Assembly: GCA_025359805.1 (NCBI GenBank)
Contig: JANYDU010000024.1
Location: 1 to 64,000 of the forward strand
Direction of reading: 5' to 3'
Origin: Bacteroidota bacterium
Lineage (GTDB): Bacteria > Bacteroidota > Bacteroidia > UKL13-3
Length of the DNA: 64,000 nucleotides
In this document: one piece after another, positions 48,801-55,843 of the stretch
Numbering within the stretch: the first letter of the stretch is position 1
Layout of the letters: the number at the start of each line of letters is the position of its first letter
The notes under the pieces: model-generated
Databases searched by the model: none
The model's input: the letters and a program-made list of their open reading frames with translations, nothing else
Told to the model about the DNA's origin: nothing
Program-made: the position numbers and the translations under genes

Positions 48801-49029
48801 TAGCAATTGCGCCCGCATCAGTGTAGGTAAGGCACAAAATGTTTTCGGGCAACGAATCAGTAGTTTGCAAAATTTTTGCAATGCGCGCAGCAAGTATTTG
48901 TGTTTTGCCTGTTCCTGGTCCTGCAATCACAACAACAGGTCCTTCAATTTGATTAACCGCAGTTTTCTGGCCAGCATTTAGCTTTTGATATTCATCGTCA
49001 AATTGTTTTGCGAAATTTTGTGTACTCAT
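45871..49029 (-). CDS. UvrD/Rep-type ATP-dependent helicase fused to a PD-(D/E)XK nuclease with cysteine cluster
   Basis: A superfamily 1 helicase (Walker A GPGTGKT; LVDEYQDT; GDDDQSIYRFQGA; LTENYRSS; FLTAHGSKGLEFEYVF; YVGMTRAKQHL) occupies about residues 1-720. The C-terminal part is a RecB-like nuclease with GKLDKMEFDG...VNVVDYKTGQ. Cysteines at 783 (LKCPLSFYF) and at 1028, 1033 and 1036 (CGKEDCDWC) frame the nuclease core. This is the layout of iron-sulfur-stabilised AddB/Dna2/Cas4-type nucleases. It should process DNA ends in recombination or repair. Length is 1052 residues. It converges with the giant gene with 16 bp between stops and has its own -7 box. Confidence 0.9.
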   Translation of the reverse strand: MSTQNFAKQFDDEYQKLNAGQKTAVNQIEGPVVVIAGPGTGKTQILAARIAKILQTTDSLPENILCLTYTDAGAIAMRKRLLKFIGPDAYRVPIYTFHAFCNLIIQENLDMFGVREMEPLNELEQLEILHEMIDELPKNHLLKRYSGEAYYEAKRLKPLFEIMKREYWSPKYIEQKTLEYLADLPNRDEYIYKVNGKTYKKGELKIAKIEEEKQRMDMLIAAANQFVIYENKLKKRKRYDFADMIIKVIEAFEENNSLLLKYQELYQYFLVDEYQDTSGSQNHLLQTLINYWDSPNVFVVGDDDQSIYRFQGANVENIVSFIDHYKNAGLNQIVLTENYRSSQHILDTAKALIDINQERLTVKTLLAKNELVAGSHIKPEIREYINTTHEAVDIAHKIVELFSSGFPLNEVAVIYRNHSQSEEIIKYLQSKKIPINAKRKADVLQESLIKKIINILRYLAAETFRPHSGEPFLFEIMHYHFFQIAPLDVAMISVETGRKNYDEKKATWREAIKNILVKNKPSLFGQNPSHAAIKKLSDDIEYWIKETINITVLELIEKVITRSGILLKALTGNESTWNMQLLNTFFDFVKQECAKNPKTTLSSLLQTIQLMEENEVSLSIQKISFDENGVNFLTAHGSKGLEFEYVFMLGCNSKIWDKPGRNYTYKLPDNLVFKTQTDETQETRRLFYVGMTRAKQHLCISYATHDANEKELEKSRFVAEIKENTALKSTPIHLPDSDLVAFKLNVLKSVEEMPSPLIDVNYIDQLLQNYALSVTHLNSYLKCPLSFYFNNLLRVPAAKSSAMTFGSAVHYALEYLFKKMLDNDERNFPTVDVMMRDFKYYMRTHEENFTDVEMKRRMEYAEDFLPKYYHTHLLNWNKVVTIERSYRNIVVEGIPLNGKLDKMEFDGNKVNVVDYKTGQFENAKKKFNRPDLEKVEKTKEENKEAKFEDEFGGDYWRQAVFYKILVDNDRSKNWEMLSTEFDFVEPDKQSKQYIKEKVIITSNDVKILKNQIHFAYDGIMNKQFDKGCGKEDCDWCNFVNDYYAGNRNIKKI

Positions 49030-49034
49030 TTTTT

Positions 49035-49042
49035 CAAACGTA
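49035..49042 (-). promoter_or_regulatory. -7 element of the helicase-nuclease gene
   Basis: The minus strand reads TACGTTTG, a perfect TAnnTTTG, five bases before the ATG. No TTG lies at 19-20 bp upstream. Such a short distance implies a nearly leaderless mRNA if the box is used. Confidence 0.5.
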
Positions 49043-49120
49043 CAAAAAATATTAATTGAAGTGTGACATTATGCAACTTTTGCTCCTGTTTTCGGGACTT
49101 TAAATTACCTAAATACTTTT

Positions 49121-49151
49121 TTGTGTTTTTACTCAATTTCGTTTAGGTTTG
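49121..49151 (+). promoter_or_regulatory. Promoter of the DUF4397 T9SS gene
   Basis: TTG at 49121-49123 is followed after 20 bp by TAGGTTTG at 49144-49151, a perfect -7 box. It ends 39 bp before the ATG. Confidence 0.78.
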
Positions 49152-49190
49152 TCATTCTAAGTTTTGTTAACAATAAATCAATACATCTAA

Positions 49191-51035
49191 ATGAAAAAAA
49201 TCTACTTTACTTTAACAGTTAAGATTGCACTATTTATTTTGTTTTCCTCTGTTTGTATGAATGTTTCGGCTCAAACAGCAAGGGTTCAGATTATGAACAT
49301 TTCGGCTGATACCACACTGGATAGCATTGATGTTTGGTTAGATAATGTAAAAATGGATAGCAATATTGTTGTTGGAAAAATGCGACCAATTATTACCATT
49401 CCTGCCGGAAGTCATGATATTACATTTTCAAGAAAACATAGTACTGATACAGCAAACAATGTTTTGGATAAGTCAAAAGGTATTCCTTTTACAAGTGGTA
49501 TAACTGCTTTAGGAATAGCTTGTGGAATTAAAGGTGATACTTCTAAATATGCTCCCAACCCCGATGGAATAGATAGAACATTTACTACAAAAGGAACATT
49601 TGCATACAGGGATACTGCTTTAGTTTCATCAATGGTTGATATTATTTTTTTTAATGGTAGCCTCGATGCACCATCTTTTGATGTGAATGTAATTTCTACA
49701 CCAAAATCAAAAATTGCCGATAACGAAAGTTATGCCTTAGCGAGTTTTAATTATGTGAGTTTAACTCCAGGAAAATATTTGGTAACTTTAACCAACAAAG
49801 ACAGTAATGTTTTTTATTCTACCTATTTATTGGATATAACAGGACAGGCGGGTAAGGCTGCAATTTTATATACTTCAGGAGTTTATAATAAAGTTGGAAA
49901 CCCTGCAAGTGCAAAAAGTTTTAAATTATATTTAGGCTATGGAAATGGAACGGTTAAAGAAATTAAACCATTAAATTCTACGATTCAAATTGTTCATAAT
50001 AGTGCCGAATATGCTTACGATAGCGTTGATGTATACATTAATGACAGTCCAACAAAAACAACTTTAGGTTTTAGAAAAGCTACCCCATTTTTAAATATAC
50101 CACCTTACACTCCTTACAAAATTTCTATTGCAACAAAAAACAGTACATCAAGTGCAAGCGCATTTTATACAACTAACTTAATTGCCGATTCATCAACAGG
50201 TTATTATGCGGTTGCATCAGGAGTTAAAAATCCGTTGGATGCTAATAATAAGCCAAATCCAAATGGAAAATCAACAGCATTTTCTGTTTCTGTTTTTAAA
50301 GGTGCTAGGGCAACTTCAGTTTTTCCCACTAACGTTGATCTACTCTATTTTCATGGAGCAACAGATTTGATGACTACAACAATGGCTAATTATAATGCCT
50401 CCATGTTTATTTCAAAAAATGATATATATTCTAATTTTCATTTTCTTTATTCATACAACCCTAATTTAGATAATTTAGCTTTTGAATTAAAAAATGCTGC
50501 AACAGATACCATATTATTAAAAAATGTGGTAGGTAATATTAGTAAAAAATCAGGTGTTGCTGGGTTAATCTTTACTTCTGGATTTTATAAGAATTTACTT
50601 CGAGATACCATCAATGATTTTCCTGTAGACAATAGTACAACTCCACATACAGCAAAATTAACTTCAAGCCAATTAGCAAGAACTTTAGGGTTGTATATTG
50701 CTTGGCCTGATGGATCAATTGATACCATACAAACAGCAAAACCTGCAGTTGGAATTAATGAAGTGAATGTGCTAAACCAATTTAGTGCTAATTTTTATCC
50801 AAATCCTGCATCAGATAAATTGAATATATCTTTTGAAATAGATAATACCAATATGGTGTACGCTGAATTGTTTGATATAAATGGAAAGCTTATTTCATTA
50901 ACTCCAAAGGCAAATAAACAGGCAGGAATAAATAGTATTTCATTAGATTTAAATGAAATGGTAAACGGAATTTATTTCTGTAAACTAACTATTGGCGATC
51001 AAAAAATTATAAGAAGAATTAGTGTGGTGAGATAA
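49191..51035 (+). CDS. DUF4397 domain-containing secreted protein with T9SS sorting domain
   Basis: A signal peptide (to about residue 28, ending VSAQ) is followed by DUF4397-like repeats. The first opens ARVQIMNISADTTLDSIDVW and another opens IQIVHNSAEYAYDSVDVYIN, each with the VDV(W/Y) strand and GxxxITIPAGxxDI-type turn. A third, weaker module begins near residue 375. The C-terminus NFYPNPASDKLNISF to GIYFCKLTIGDQKIIRRISV is a type A T9SS sorting domain. The length is 614 residues. DUF4397 proteins are surface or cell-wall proteins of unknown role. A full consensus promoter precedes it and a hairpin terminator follows it, so it is monocistronic. Confidence 0.9.
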   Translation: MKKIYFTLTVKIALFILFSSVCMNVSAQTARVQIMNISADTTLDSIDVWLDNVKMDSNIVVGKMRPIITIPAGSHDITFSRKHSTDTANNVLDKSKGIPFTSGITALGIACGIKGDTSKYAPNPDGIDRTFTTKGTFAYRDTALVSSMVDIIFFNGSLDAPSFDVNVISTPKSKIADNESYALASFNYVSLTPGKYLVTLTNKDSNVFYSTYLLDITGQAGKAAILYTSGVYNKVGNPASAKSFKLYLGYGNGTVKEIKPLNSTIQIVHNSAEYAYDSVDVYINDSPTKTTLGFRKATPFLNIPPYTPYKISIATKNSTSSASAFYTTNLIADSSTGYYAVASGVKNPLDANNKPNPNGKSTAFSVSVFKGARATSVFPTNVDLLYFHGATDLMTTTMANYNASMFISKNDIYSNFHFLYSYNPNLDNLAFELKNAATDTILLKNVVGNISKKSGVAGLIFTSGFYKNLLRDTINDFPVDNSTTPHTAKLTSSQLARTLGLYIAWPDGSIDTIQTAKPAVGINEVNVLNQFSANFYPNPASDKLNISFEIDNTNMVYAELFDINGKLISLTPKANKQAGINSISLDLNEMVNGIYFCKLTIGDQKIIRRISVVR

Positions 51036-51056
51036 TGTTTTACTAAGATAAAAAGG

Positions 51057-51086
51057 AATAGCGAATTTAGAAATGAATTCGCTATT
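51057..51086 (+). terminator. Terminator after the DUF4397 gene
   Basis: AATAGCGAATT and AATTCGCTATT are perfect 11-bp arms around an 8-nt loop, followed by a short T-run. It begins 22 bp after the stop codon. Confidence 0.85.
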
Positions 51087-51094
51087 TTTATGTG

Positions 51095-51412
51095 ATGAAA
51101 TTATGCATGGCGTTTCTTCTAGGAGTTCAATTTTGTTTACCACAAACAGATAGCATCCATATCTAAAACAACTAATTATACTATTGGATGGAATGGATTT
51201 TTTTAAATTCTATAGCTAATATCAATTGTTTACAAGGACAATATTTTCTCGTAATTAATTATTCAGATATAGCTAACGGAAATTATGTAACTAAAAAAAA
51301 TATTTATTTGATACGATAATTTGTACGACTTAAATTTCAAATTGTAAAGCAAGTTTCTGACAATAAAATTGCTATTGAGCATGATTCATTTCTGTATTTC
51401 AAAACGGATTAA
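51095..51412 (+). pseudogene. Decayed remnant of a small secreted-protein gene
   Basis: In one frame the region reads a signal-peptide-like start (MKLCMAFLLGVQFCLPQTDS) and then stops. It resumes with INCLQGQYFLVINYSDIANG, is stopped at 51317-51319, and continues as LKFQIVKQVSDNKIAIEHDS to a final TAA. A neighbouring frame holds TNYTIGWNGFF between the first two pieces, suggesting a frameshift. Codon pattern and hydrophobicity look protein-like. I do not recognise the parent family. The final stop lies three bases from the stop of the convergent lipoprotein gene. Apart from the terminator this remnant is all I see in the 51036-51415 gap. Confidence 0.5.
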
Positions 51413-51415
51413 AAA

Positions 51416-52843
51416 CTATTCATAACAACCAATAGTTGGTGTTGAAGTAGTTCTTGCTTTTCCTTTTAAATCAATACTCACACCAATGTTTGCTCCTTTG
51501 CTTTTTGCAGGTGATGTACCCTTTAAATCGTAATCATATTTTGCAAAATCATTAAACTGAGGATCTTGATTAATGATATTATTTGCAACGTTTAAAGTGG
51601 TTGCATACTTACTTGTTTTTATCAAACAATTTTGAATAGTTAACGTGCCTGTTGCATTTCCTCCATCTGCTTTTGTGTTTAATAAAATCTCATCATCTTG
51701 GCTCCCATAAATGATATTGTTTTTTGAATCTACATTTAATGGAAATGCTGCAACTGTAATTCCATTTGCATCGGTTAATGGAGAATTATCAATAATAAAA
51801 GTTGGAGTGGTGCGTGAAAAAATATTGGCAAATGTGGCAAATGTATTTTGATACAAATTATAATTTCCGCCAAGCACACCGTAAAAAGAACTCTGACCAC
51901 AATTGGCCACTAAATTATTTACAGCTAAAATATCGGCAGTGAAACCAGCAATTCCAAAAGCCGACATATTTAAAATAATGCTTTGTTGGATATTAAGTTT
52001 TGGATTTGTATTTACTGATGATGAATCTACTTCAACACCAACCAATGCATTTTTTATTAACACATTTTTTATCACATTATCTTTACTATCCGTTAAAAAT
52101 CGAATGCCGATCCATTGCCCTGGAACCGCAGTATAATCTGGCTCCATTCTATCACCTTCAAAAATTACCGGGTTATTTGTTGTACCATTTACAATTAAAG
52201 TTCCGCTTACTAAAAAACATGATTTTACATGTGAATAAATATGCGTACCTGCATCAATAGTAAGCGTGCAGTTATGAGGAATTAAAATAGAATCGTAAAT
52301 AACATAAGGTGTATCCGCAGTCCAGTGCATGTTGTTTGATGCGCAATCCAACACTTGGTTTCTTAAATAATGTGCCACACGAGAATACCCAAACAGCACC
52401 ACATCCTGAATATTTCCATTGGTCTCGAAAATAATTTGATCGGCTACAAAAAATGGCTTTGTGGGGTCATTCAACCCATTATTATCAATATACATCTGCA
52501 CAAAAATTATGATACTATCTTTTCCTCTTATTTCTTTTTGTGAAACTGCATTAGTGGGTTGTCCATCAATATTTAATTTGTAAATGCCAAACTGATTTCC
52601 TTTTAAACTGATATTTACTTTTACTGCATTTGCATTATTATTATACACCCATAATTGTTTGGTAACAGATAAAGGTTTGTTAGTTCCTGAAGCCGTAAAA
52701 ACGGTATCAAACAAAACAGAATCGGCAGAAAATGCAAGCATTGCCGATTTATCAGTTGTAAATTCATCTTCCTTTCGACAAGAGAAAAACAATGCCGAAA
52801 CAATAAGAACTATTAACGAAGTGCGAATTATTTTTGTAATCAC
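51416..52843 (-). CDS. Beta-helix surface lipoprotein with choice-of-anchor Q-like C-terminus
   Basis: The start is GTG (MITKIIRTSLIV). The N-terminal lipobox SALFFSC gives a lipidated Cys22 followed by RKEDE, which fits the Bacteroidota lipoprotein export signal (Lys plus acidic residues), so the protein is probably displayed on the cell surface. After a beta-sandwich region come parallel-beta-helix strands (TLTIDAGTHIY, LIVNGTTNNPVIFEG, NVIKNVLIKNALVGVEV) and a final SPAKSKGANIGVSIDLKG ... PTIGCYE, like choice-of-anchor Q domains. The length is 475 residues. It lies 76 bp downstream of the SDR epimerase gene. Its ligand, perhaps a polysaccharide, is unknown. Confidence 0.85.
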   Translation of the reverse strand: MITKIIRTSLIVLIVSALFFSCRKEDEFTTDKSAMLAFSADSVLFDTVFTASGTNKPLSVTKQLWVYNNNANAVKVNISLKGNQFGIYKLNIDGQPTNAVSQKEIRGKDSIIIFVQMYIDNNGLNDPTKPFFVADQIIFETNGNIQDVVLFGYSRVAHYLRNQVLDCASNNMHWTADTPYVIYDSILIPHNCTLTIDAGTHIYSHVKSCFLVSGTLIVNGTTNNPVIFEGDRMEPDYTAVPGQWIGIRFLTDSKDNVIKNVLIKNALVGVEVDSSSVNTNPKLNIQQSIILNMSAFGIAGFTADILAVNNLVANCGQSSFYGVLGGNYNLYQNTFATFANIFSRTTPTFIIDNSPLTDANGITVAAFPLNVDSKNNIIYGSQDDEILLNTKADGGNATGTLTIQNCLIKTSKYATTLNVANNIINQDPQFNDFAKYDYDLKGTSPAKSKGANIGVSIDLKGKARTTSTPTIGCYE

Positions 52844-52919
52844 TAAAGGGCTTTAAAAGTGCGGTAATATTACGCAAAAAGGTTAAAATTATTGTAACAC
52901 TTTTTTGAAAAGCTATCGT

Positions 52920-53831
52920 TTAAAATGGTTCGGTAAAAATATCTGCCAATGCTAAATCAACATCAGGAAATTCGAATTGAAACCCTGCATCAAGTATTTT
53001 TTTTGATGAAATATGTTGATTGGCAACAAGCATATCAGCCATTTCTCCAAATAAAAATTTTAAAGCAAATAACGGAACATTTGGCAGCCATAATGGTTTA
53101 CGTAAGAGTATAGCCATTTTTTTTGTGATGAGTTTATTGCTAATCGGATTTGGAGCCACAGCATTATAAACGCCACTCATTTTTGAATCTTTGGATGCCT
53201 TAATAAATAGTGCACATAAATCATCAATATGAATCCAACTCATTAAATGTTTTCCGTTTCCAAGTGCAGCTCCTACAAACATTTTTATAGGCTTTGATAC
53301 TTCTTTAATAAATCCTCCATTTGAAGAAAGAACAACACCAACTCTAATAATTACTACTCTAATTCCTAACTCCGAAAATTTATTTACCTCAGCTTCCCAA
53401 TCCTTGCAAACCTTTGCCAAAAAAGTATCTGCAACTGGATAGTTTTCATCTGCAATTTCTTTTACATCATTCCCATAAATACCAATTGCCGATGCTGCAA
53501 CGATTGTTTTTATGCTGTGTGTGTTATTTTTTAGTGTTTCAAATAATAATCTGGTGGAGAGAATTCGGCTATCATAAATTTCTTTTTTATAGGCTTCTGT
53601 CCATTTTTTATCAGCTACTCCTGCTCCTGTTAAATGAATAATGGTATCTGTTTCTGTTAACCATTTTTTATCTACTTCTTGCTTTGAAACGCTCCATTTA
53701 TATTTATAAAATTCATCTTCAAAACCGCCTCGTCTACTAAGCAAGCATACGTCATCACCATTTTTATAAAGAGCCTTACTTATTTTTTTTCCAACTAATC
53801 CTGTACCTCCGGTAATGATGTATCTACCCAT
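52920..53831 (-). CDS. TIGR01777-family (YfcH-like) SDR epimerase
   Basis: This is an extended short-chain dehydrogenase/reductase-like protein. The N-terminal NAD(P)-binding motif GGTGLVGKK is at residues 8-16. LTGAGVADKKWTEAYKKEI, the family-typical segment after the second strand, is near 70-88. VAASAIGIYGN replaces the usual catalytic S..YxxxK arrangement, and HLMSWIHIDDL and the DUF1731-like C-terminus (LPNVPLFALKFLFGEMADML) are present. The length of 303 residues is normal. The reaction is unknown for the family. It is divergent from the MerR/B12 regulator gene across 84 bp and so could be its target. Confidence 0.9.
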   Translation of the reverse strand: MGRYIITGGTGLVGKKISKALYKNGDDVCLLSRRGGFEDEFYKYKWSVSKQEVDKKWLTETDTIIHLTGAGVADKKWTEAYKKEIYDSRILSTRLLFETLKNNTHSIKTIVAASAIGIYGNDVKEIADENYPVADTFLAKVCKDWEAEVNKFSELGIRVVIIRVGVVLSSNGGFIKEVSKPIKMFVGAALGNGKHLMSWIHIDDLCALFIKASKDSKMSGVYNAVAPNPISNKLITKKMAILLRKPLWLPNVPLFALKFLFGEMADMLVANQHISSKKILDAGFQFEFPDVDLALADIFTEPF

Positions 53832-53873
53832 TTTTATATTTACTTAACACTTACAAAACAAAAGCAAATGTTT

Positions 53874-53881
53874 TATGTTTG
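53874..53881 (+). promoter_or_regulatory. -7 element of the MerR/B12 regulator gene
   Basis: TATGTTTG is a perfect TAnnTTTG, 34 bp before the TTG start. The divergent SDR gene has AACATTTG on the minus strand overlapping nearby (one mismatch), so one bound regulator could affect both. Confidence 0.55.
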
Positions 53882-53915
53882 AAACGTAAAAGAATAAATT
53901 ACTAAACTATTTTCA

Positions 53916-54818
53916 TTGGGAACATTTTCTATTAAAGATATTGAAGCTGTATCTGGCATAAAATGCCACACTTTACGCATTTGGGAACAGCGATACAATA
54001 TTCTTGCACCTAAAAGAACGTACACCAATATTAGATTTTATGATGATGATGATTTGAAATTAATTCTCAATATCAGTATACTTAATAAACACGGGCATAA
54101 AATTTCTGAAATTTCAAAAATGAGCCGTGAGCAAATGAATGAAAATGTTATAAAAATTTCTGGAAATACTTGCGAGCACAATTGTCAAATTAAAAATTTG
54201 ATTTCATCTATGATGGTTTTTGATGAATTTGAGTTTCATAAAATTTTAACCACAAGTATTATTCAAATTGGGCTTGAAGAAACGATGATGAAAGTTGTTT
54301 TTCCTTTTATGCTTGAAGTTGGTGTGCTTTGGCAAGTAGGCTCTATTCACCCATCGCATGAGCATTTTGCATCTAACATAATTAAGCAAAAATTATATGT
54401 TGCTATTGATGGAAATGTGGGTAGATATGCTCAAGGTAGAAAACGTTTTTTATTGTTTTTACCCGAACATGAACAACATTGCTTGGGGCTGATGTTTGCC
54501 AATTACATTGTTCGCTCTCGAGGACACGAGGTTTTATATTTAGGACAAGAAATTCCTTTGAGTGATCTAAAAATAAACTTTGCAGAGCATTCGCCAGATT
54601 ATATTTTTACCATTCTCACAGCTGCCCATCTTGATATCGAAAAGCAGAAATTTGTGAATGAATTATCAGCATATTGGAAGGATAGTAAAATATTGTTATC
54701 GGGTTCGCAATTTCTTATGGCTGATATTCATTATCCGCAAAACGTTACACTTATAAAACGTATGGATGAATTTATTCAATTGATAAATAGTCTTTCAGAA
54801 AAAACAGGTGTGAATTAA
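53916..54818 (+). CDS. MerR-family regulator with B12-binding domain (CarH/LitR-like)
   Basis: The start is TTG, the only usable start after an in-frame stop 19 bp upstream. Residues 4-70 are a MerR helix-turn-helix (FSIKDIEAVSGIKCHTLRIWEQRYNIL). Next comes a helical B12-binding cap with a W-x9-EH motif: Trp139, Glu149, His150. The cobalamin-binding fold has E-x-H-x-x-G (Glu186, His188, Gly191) and HEVLYLGQEIP. In CarH these positions shield and ligate adenosylcobalamin, and light releases the repressor from DNA. All key positions are conserved, so a light- and B12-responsive repressor is likely. No carotenoid genes are near; the divergent SDR gene is the closest candidate target. Length is 300 residues. 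Confidence 0.85.
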   Translation: MGTFSIKDIEAVSGIKCHTLRIWEQRYNILAPKRTYTNIRFYDDDDLKLILNISILNKHGHKISEISKMSREQMNENVIKISGNTCEHNCQIKNLISSMMVFDEFEFHKILTTSIIQIGLEETMMKVVFPFMLEVGVLWQVGSIHPSHEHFASNIIKQKLYVAIDGNVGRYAQGRKRFLLFLPEHEQHCLGLMFANYIVRSRGHEVLYLGQEIPLSDLKINFAEHSPDYIFTILTAAHLDIEKQKFVNELSAYWKDSKILLSGSQFLMADIHYPQNVTLIKRMDEFIQLINSLSEKTGVN

Positions 54819-55810
54819 TTTATTATCGCTATTTCCGAATACTTTTCTGACACTTCTTCTAACACTGCATTTACCGATTCATAATCATCAAGCGTAACCA
54901 ATTGCATGCGGTAATCTTTAAAGTGAGGCAGGTTTTTAAAGTATTGCGCATAATGTCTACGCATTTCCATGATACCTACAATTTCACCTTTCCATTCTAC
55001 CGACCGTGATAAATGTTTTCGGCATACTGCAACCCTGTCTGCAATAGTTGGCGGAGGTAATTCTGTTCCCGTTTTAAAAAAATGTTTGATTTCATTAAAT
55101 ATCCAAGGATAACCAATGGCTGCTCGTCCAATCATAATTCCATCAAGTCCATATCGATTTTTATATTCCAATGCTTTTTGTGGCGAATCAATATCTCCAT
55201 TTCCAAAAATGGGAATTTGAATTCGTGGATTCTCTTTCACTTTTGCAATCAACGTCCAATCAGCTTCGCCTTTATACATTTGAGTACGTGTTCGACCGTG
55301 TACAGTGAGTGCTTTAATTCCAACATCTTGTAGCCGTTCGGCAACTTCTAAAATATTTTTTGTGTTATCATCCCAACCTAAACGTGTTTTAACAGTAACA
55401 GGTAAATTGGTTGATTTTACAACCGCCTCCGTTAATCGCACCATCAAAGGAACATTTTTTAATACACCTGCACCTGCGCCTTTACACACTACTTTTTTAA
55501 CAGGGCACCCAAAATTTATATCCACCAAATCAGGATTTGTGGCATCCACAATTTGTGTTGCCATGCGCATGGCGTCTTCATCTCCACCAAAAATTTGAAT
55601 ACCAATAGGACGTTCATACTCAAAAATATCTAGCTTCTTCATGCTTTTTATGGCATCGCGAATTAATCCTTCCGAAGAAATAAATTCCGTGTACATAAGG
55701 TCTGCTCCATTATCTTTACACACTGCACGAAAAGGAGGATCACTCACATCTTCCATTGGTGCGAGCAAAAGTGGGAAGTCTCCCAAATCAATGTTTCCTA
55801 TTTTAACCAA
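54815..55810 (-). CDS. dusB: tRNA-dihydrouridine synthase
   Basis: This flavoenzyme reduces uridine to dihydrouridine in tRNA. LLAPMEDVSDPPFR (15-28) binds FMN, DINFGCPVKKVVCKGAGAG holds the catalytic Cys region, TVKTRLGWDD and TVHGRTRTQMYKGEADW follow, and GNGDI and GIMIGRAAIGYPWIF bind the FMN phosphate. The length of 331 residues fits DusB-type enzymes, although the subclass is inferred. The start is TTG (LVKIGNIDLG). It overlaps the stop of the convergent MerR gene by 4 bp. TATTTTTG lies 20 bp upstream on the minus strand. Confidence 0.93.
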   Translation of the reverse strand: MVKIGNIDLGDFPLLLAPMEDVSDPPFRAVCKDNGADLMYTEFISSEGLIRDAIKSMKKLDIFEYERPIGIQIFGGDEDAMRMATQIVDATNPDLVDINFGCPVKKVVCKGAGAGVLKNVPLMVRLTEAVVKSTNLPVTVKTRLGWDDNTKNILEVAERLQDVGIKALTVHGRTRTQMYKGEADWTLIAKVKENPRIQIPIFGNGDIDSPQKALEYKNRYGLDGIMIGRAAIGYPWIFNEIKHFFKTGTELPPPTIADRVAVCRKHLSRSVEWKGEIVGIMEMRRHYAQYFKNLPHFKDYRMQLVTLDDYESVNAVLEEVSEKYSEIAIIN

Positions 55811-55830
55811 TACTTACTTAATTTGCGCGA

Positions 55831-55838
55831 CAAAAATA
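55831..55838 (-). promoter_or_regulatory. -7 element of the dus gene
   Basis: The minus strand reads TATTTTTG, a perfect -7 box, 20 bp before the TTG start. It lies 5 bp ahead of the rightward CPBP protease start, so the two divergent starts share this region. Confidence 0.5.
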
Positions 55839-55843
55839 CACAA

